Assembly (NCBI GenBank): GCA_025929005.1
Contig: JAICND010000079.1
Coordinates: 1-6,984 of the forward strand
Direction of reading: 5' to 3'
DNA length: 6,984 nucleotides
Source: Acidimicrobiia bacterium
GTDB lineage: Bacteria; Actinomycetota; Acidimicrobiia; Spongiisociales; ZC4RG35
Numbering within the stretch: position 1 is the first letter of the stretch; each line of letters begins with the position of its first letter. Of the stretch, positions 5,541 through 6,984 are shown in pieces. The position numbers and the translations under genes are program-made. Below the pieces are notes generated by a model. The model did no database searches. It saw nothing but the letters and a program-made list of their open reading frames with translations, and was not told the DNA's origin.

Positions 5541-6417
5541 GCACCGCCCATGGTGGGCCGGGTCAGCTGCGGCCATTGTGCTGGTGTCCGCATGCCAGGT
5601 GCCTATCGAGGTGGCACCTACGGATTCCGCCGCTGTTGTTTCGACCACAACGGAGCTGGTCGATGCCCCGGAGTGGCTTAGTTTCGAGGTTCGCTATTCG
5701 CCCCGCCACAGCGTGGGGAGGCGCAGGCTGGATGTGCTGACCACCAATGAGGGACCGACACAGATCGTGGTCACCTCGATTGCCCTCCTTGCGGATCATT
5801 TCGAGCCTTTATCGGCCGAGACCAAGCACTCGCTCATCGGACCCGGGTCGACGGTCGCCGTCAAGGCCGACTTCGGTCCACTGGCGGGCTGTGAGTCGGG
5901 CCAGCAGCTAGACGCGATGGTTCTGATGGACGTTTCCATCGATGGTGCCGACCCGATCAGCATTCAATCTCCGCTCGACCCGGAGCCCCTCGACCGTATC
6001 CGCGAGTTCGAATGCAACGAGGCCGCCGTAAGGCGGGCGGTCGCAGTGACATTCGGTGCGCAATGGATCCGGGAAGGCGCGACGATACGAGCCGAACTGG
6101 TCTTTACCCATATGGATGGCGAGGAAGCGGTAGTGGTGGAGGCGGTGGGGGGGATGATTCTCTTCGGCATGCAGCCGCGCCCCGAGCGGGAACCGCCGCT
6201 GGCGATTCTCGAACCCGATGCGGATCCGGTACGGGTGCCGGTGGACATGGTCCTAATCCGATGTGATGTCCACGCCGTCTCACAGGCGCCGGACGGTTAC
6301 GCCTTTCGAGTGTGGATTGCGGTCGGTGACCGCGAGCCCATCGCTATCACCATCCTCGCCTCGGCCGCCCTCCAAACTCAACTCGAAGAACTGGTCGACG
6401 ATTGCCTCAGTGCTTAA
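5527..6417 (+). CDS. Predicted lipoprotein with two similar beta-rich domains, function unknown
   Basis: 296-residue secreted protein of unknown function. A basic n-region (RHR), a hydrophobic stretch (AGSAAAIVLVSA, 11-22) and the lipobox VSAC with Cys23 indicate export and lipid anchoring outside the membrane. After a Ser/Thr-rich linker, two domains follow (about 50-163 and 172-293), both apparently beta-sandwich-like. Each has a proline/aspartate-rich turn, a strand ending in Cys (Cys122, Cys246), and a closing helix-like segment ending in Cys (LDRIREFEC to 163; LEELVDDC to 293). One disulfide per domain is likely, with spacings of 41 and 47 residues. The segment RCDVHAVSQ (245-253) resembles, from memory only, a motif in uncharacterised actinobacterial proteins. 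The GTG at 5527 overlaps the GNAT gene by 14 bp and no Shine-Dalgarno is seen; a TTG at 5533 would also keep the signal peptide. I do not recognise a named family. Confidence 0.8.
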   Translation: MSLGRHRPWWAGSAAAIVLVSACQVPIEVAPTDSAAVVSTTTELVDAPEWLSFEVRYSPRHSVGRRRLDVLTTNEGPTQIVVTSIALLADHFEPLSAETKHSLIGPGSTVAVKADFGPLAGCESGQQLDAMVLMDVSIDGADPISIQSPLDPEPLDRIREFECNEAAVRRAVAVTFGAQWIREGATIRAELVFTHMDGEEAVVVEAVGGMILFGMQPRPEREPPLAILEPDADPVRVPVDMVLIRCDVHAVSQAPDGYAFRVWIAVGDREPIAITILASAALQTQLEELVDDCLSA

Positions 6418-6423
6418 AGCGCG

Positions 6424-6833
6424 ATGGGATCATCCTTTGTTTTTGTCCAACCATCCCACCTAGTTGCGAAGTCAGCTGAGTGCGCCGACGGAGGTCTTAG
6501 CCAAGTCCGGGTGCCCCGGCATAGGCGGGCCCTGGCGGGCGGGCGTGTGTCGGTGACCGAGGCGAACTGGGCTTTCATCATGCCCTCTATCGGAGAAGTG
6601 GCTGGACCCGAGGGCTGGCCATCGCCGAGATACTTCATGCGGCTGTGGCCCCGTACGTACTGCTGTACACGCAGAACCTCGGCGGCGAAGAGCGTTCAGA
6701 CGAGCAAGACTCCGTCCTGCTCGAACACTGCAGGAGAGAGCAGACGGACGCAGCCTGCAATGTCCTCACAGCACACCTTGAAGATGCAGCCGCAGCATTA
6801 ATCGACTTCCTCACGAGACCACCCGGGCCGTAA
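6424..6833 (+). pseudogene. Frameshifted remnant of a GntR-family regulator (FCD domain only)
   Basis: This region encodes almost a whole FCD ligand-binding domain, split between two frames. Frame A (from the ATG at 6424) reads LVAKSAECADGGLSQVR, then RHRRALAGG and TEANWAF, ending near 6575. Frame B (in frame with the TAA at 6831-6833) continues at 6576 with HHALYRRSG, LAIAEILHAAVAPYVLLY and TAHLEDAAAALIDFL. Joined, they give the family pattern EAN-x-x-FH-x-x-LY...G...L..I...L...PY...Y...AHL. The join needs one extra T in the run at 6573-6575, so a single-base deletion is the simplest cause. The N-terminal winged-helix DNA-binding domain (about 65 residues) is absent; the lipoprotein gene occupies that place. 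The usual EH metal ligand reads EQ, and the Asp four residues before FH is Asn. Frame B has no start codon upstream of the join. It is most likely a pseudogene; a sequencing error could explain the frameshift but not the missing domain. Confidence 0.82.
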
Positions 6834-6948
6834 TCGCGGCCGTTGGTCTGCGGGGAGCGCACCCTCCAGCCGACGAAGATAACGTCCTGGAAGTACCCGG
6901 TGAGTGGCGGCTCTCTGTTGTGCGAGGCCAGCTCTGAGCTCCAGGACC
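6834..6948. other. Stretch without a secure gene
   Basis: No convincing gene, repeat or terminator hairpin. On the minus strand an open frame from 6973 downwards (for example GYFQDVIFVGWRVRSP, about 6850-6900) has mostly G or C in third positions but no start codon in a sensible place. On the plus strand another short frame ends in a TGA at 6935-6937. Either could be decayed coding DNA next to the regulator remnant; neither is recognisable. Confidence 0.4.
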
Positions 6949-6984
6949 ATGTCCGGATTTGACTGCTACGGAGTCATCACCAGG
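6949..6984 (+). CDS. Possible start of a plus-strand gene running off the window
   Basis: An ATG at 6949 opens a frame (MSGFDCYGVITR) that is still open at the last base. AGGA lies very close upstream, at a spacing too short for a good ribosome binding site, and there is no TAnnnT hexamer at the distance seen before the other genes. Twelve codons are too few to judge whether it is a gene. Confidence 0.2.
   Translation, partial: MSGFDCYGVITR

Noticed and set aside
6421..6446. Possible terminator: GATG/CATC hairpin followed by TTTGTTTTT after the lipoprotein gene
   Set aside because: The stem is only 4 bp and the T-rich run belongs to the reading frame leading into the regulator remnant; too weak to call.
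6424..6801. Treating the 125-codon frame from 6424 as an intact gene
   Set aside because: Only its first 51 codons match the FCD pattern; after the TTC at 6574 the match continues in the next frame, and the rest is out-of-frame translation.
1..6984. Search by eye for CRISPR repeats, tRNA genes, insertion-sequence ends, phage or defence genes
   Set aside because: No regularly spaced repeats, tRNA-like cloverleaf or terminal inverted repeats with a transposase were seen. The Sir2 protein is a stand-alone 255-residue deacylase without the fused or partner domains of Sir2 defence systems.

Overview
The window is GC-rich, densely packed chromosomal DNA, most likely from an actinobacterium (Actinomycetota, perhaps Acidimicrobiia; the class is a guess). 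The reasons are the GC-biased codons, GTG starts, near-absence of Shine-Dalgarno sites, and -10 hexamers of the TAnnnT type sitting 6-9 nt before start codons, as expected for leaderless genes. I see no RNA gene, CRISPR array, insertion sequence or phage gene.

Layout. Positions 1-2951 hold three minus-strand genes, transcribed from right to left: a Sir2-family NAD-dependent deacylase, a tandem-GNAT acetyltransferase of mycothiol-synthase-like architecture, and an acyl-CoA dehydrogenase of the long DmdC-like type, whose C-terminal part lies outside the window. A PLP-dependent serine/threonine dehydratase-type enzyme starts divergently from the sirtuin at 2985, with only 33 bp between the two start codons. 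Its stop codon overlaps that of a convergent trimeric-type purine nucleoside phosphorylase (3911-4753, minus) on a shared CTAG. The phosphorylase start overlaps the end of a 66-residue conserved-looking small protein (4746-4946, minus). Divergent from that small gene, a second, single-domain GNAT acetyltransferase (5007-5540, plus) overlaps a predicted lipoprotein (5527-6417, plus) built from two similar beta-rich domains.

The right end (6418-6984) is a degraded region. It holds the ligand-binding FCD domain of a GntR-family regulator without its DNA-binding domain and broken by an apparent one-base deletion. About 150 bp follow with no secure gene, except a possible start codon at 6949 whose frame runs off the edge.

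Working together. The sirtuin, GNAT protein and acyl-CoA dehydrogenase could connect NAD+, acetyl-CoA and acyl-CoA chemistry, but this rests only on adjacency. The phosphorylase (purine salvage) and dehydratase (amino-acid catabolism) look like housekeeping enzymes. I found no clear new multi-gene system. The points most worth a second look are the frameshifted regulator remnant, the uniform leaderless start geometry, the compact divergent sirtuin/dehydratase promoter pair, and the duplicated-domain lipoprotein.
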